Positions 63,593-64,000 of a stretch of 64,000 bases of DNA are shown one piece after another. How positions within the stretch are numbered: the first letter of the stretch is position 1; every line of letters begins with the position of its first letter. This stretch comes from Novosphingobium sp. MD-1 (GTDB lineage Bacteria > Pseudomonadota > Alphaproteobacteria > Sphingomonadales > Sphingomonadaceae), in the NCBI RefSeq assembly GCF_001014975.1, contig NZ_BBXA01000033.1, positions 124,001 to 188,000 on the forward strand, written 5' to 3'. The notes under the pieces were generated by a model. It saw only the letters and a list, made by a program, of their open reading frames with translations. It was not told the DNA's origin and searched no databases. The position numbers were made by a program, and so were the translations under genes.

Positions 63593-64000
63593 CTAGCGCA
63601 GAGAGACGATCTGCCCCACCATCTGGTCGTTCGCGAGCGCGGCCGCCTTGGCCGCCCCCTGTTCGTAATTGCCAGGCTTGGCGGTGAACTCGAACTTGCG
63701 CGTCTTGCCGAAGCGCATCCCGCCGAAGCCCATCGCCGCCATTACCCCGCCACCGACGTTGGCCGCCGCCTGCGTGGTCTTGTCGAGGTTGCTGGACGCA
63801 TCCTGCTTGTCAACGAAATCTCCATCCACCGACACGCCCCGGTTGAGCGTGACCGTTACGGTCTTGCCGTTCGGCCCCAGCGCCGTCATCCGCGAATAGC
63901 CTGGCGTGACGGAAAGGTTGGCGTTGACCTCCAGCCCGCCGAAGCTGAACGCGCCAGGCCGCTTCTGGTCGGAAAAGTCGATCAGGTAGGTTACGTCCAG
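63593..64000 (-). CDS. Unidentified protein, 5' part beyond the window edge
   Basis: The frame runs unbroken from the right edge to TAG at 63593-63595, giving 135 visible residues. It contains beta-rich sequence (SVTPGYSRMTALG...KTVTVTLNRGVSVDGDFVD) and a glycine/methionine-rich VGGGVMAAMGFGGMRFGK stretch. No family is recognised. A secreted or surface protein is plausible from the low-complexity segment, as in the gene at 15659. The start lies outside. Confidence 0.6.
   Translation of the reverse strand: MDVTYLIDFSDQKRPGAFSFGGLEVNANLSVTPGYSRMTALGPNGKTVTVTLNRGVSVDGDFVDKQDASSNLDKTTQAAANVGGGVMAAMGFGGMRFGKTRKFEFTAKPGNYEQGAAKAAALANDQMVGQIVSLR

Overview
The window is about two thirds G+C, densely packed and shows no phage, transposase or CRISPR signature. 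It reads as chromosome of a sphingomonad alphaproteobacterium, probably Novosphingobium-like. The support is a CcrM-type GANTC methylase downstream of rnhB, Coq4, a crtY-crtI-crtB carotenoid operon, a DUF2585 membrane protein, a BVMO-type oxygenase, and many four-base start/stop overlaps (ATGA, GTGA, TTGA). Genus is an inference from gene content; no 16S gene is present.

0-19 kb: GNAT acetyltransferase, coq4, a ferric-reductase-like membrane protein, serB and miaA, then the branched-chain amino acid genes ilvB-ilvN-ilvC and leuA. The ilvB leader carries a terminator-like hairpin, and leuA is preceded by a 16-codon leucine-rich leader peptide. Between and after these lie an I78 inhibitor lipoprotein, an epoxide hydrolase, an amidohydrolase and a nitronate monooxygenase (the last two each preceded by a related palindrome), a small AHH-family nuclease paired with an unknown protein, recJ, and two tRNA-Glu genes (TTC and CTC).

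19-34 kb: a redox cluster (two carboxymuconolactone decarboxylase-like proteins, two SDRs, a divergent GlxA-type regulator), rRNA pseudouridine synthase, folP, ccrM with a dense GANTC cluster in front, rnhB, a PQQ-type sugar dehydrogenase lipoprotein, a HAD phosphatase, dapD and a run of small proteins and transporters.

34-47 kb: 2H phosphoesterase, diguanylate cyclase, thiC under a TPP riboswitch, a flavin monooxygenase, DUF2585, the carotenoid operon with a LOG-family gene between crtI and crtB, and a cytochrome b/molybdopterin oxidoreductase pair.

47-64 kb: a low-GC NADAR gene, two further SDRs, glutathione reductase, pgi, the lepB-rnc-era-GDSL cluster, two membrane glycosyltransferases (one of the eukaryote-like GT22/ALG9 type) with a lipoprotein, topA, a membrane protein and a truncated gene at the right edge.

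Most genes are housekeeping. The points most worth follow-up are regulatory (leuA leader, ilvB leader, paired palindromes, GANTC cluster) and a few oddly placed genes (AHH nuclease pair, LOG in the crt operon, orphan NADAR, GT22 cluster).
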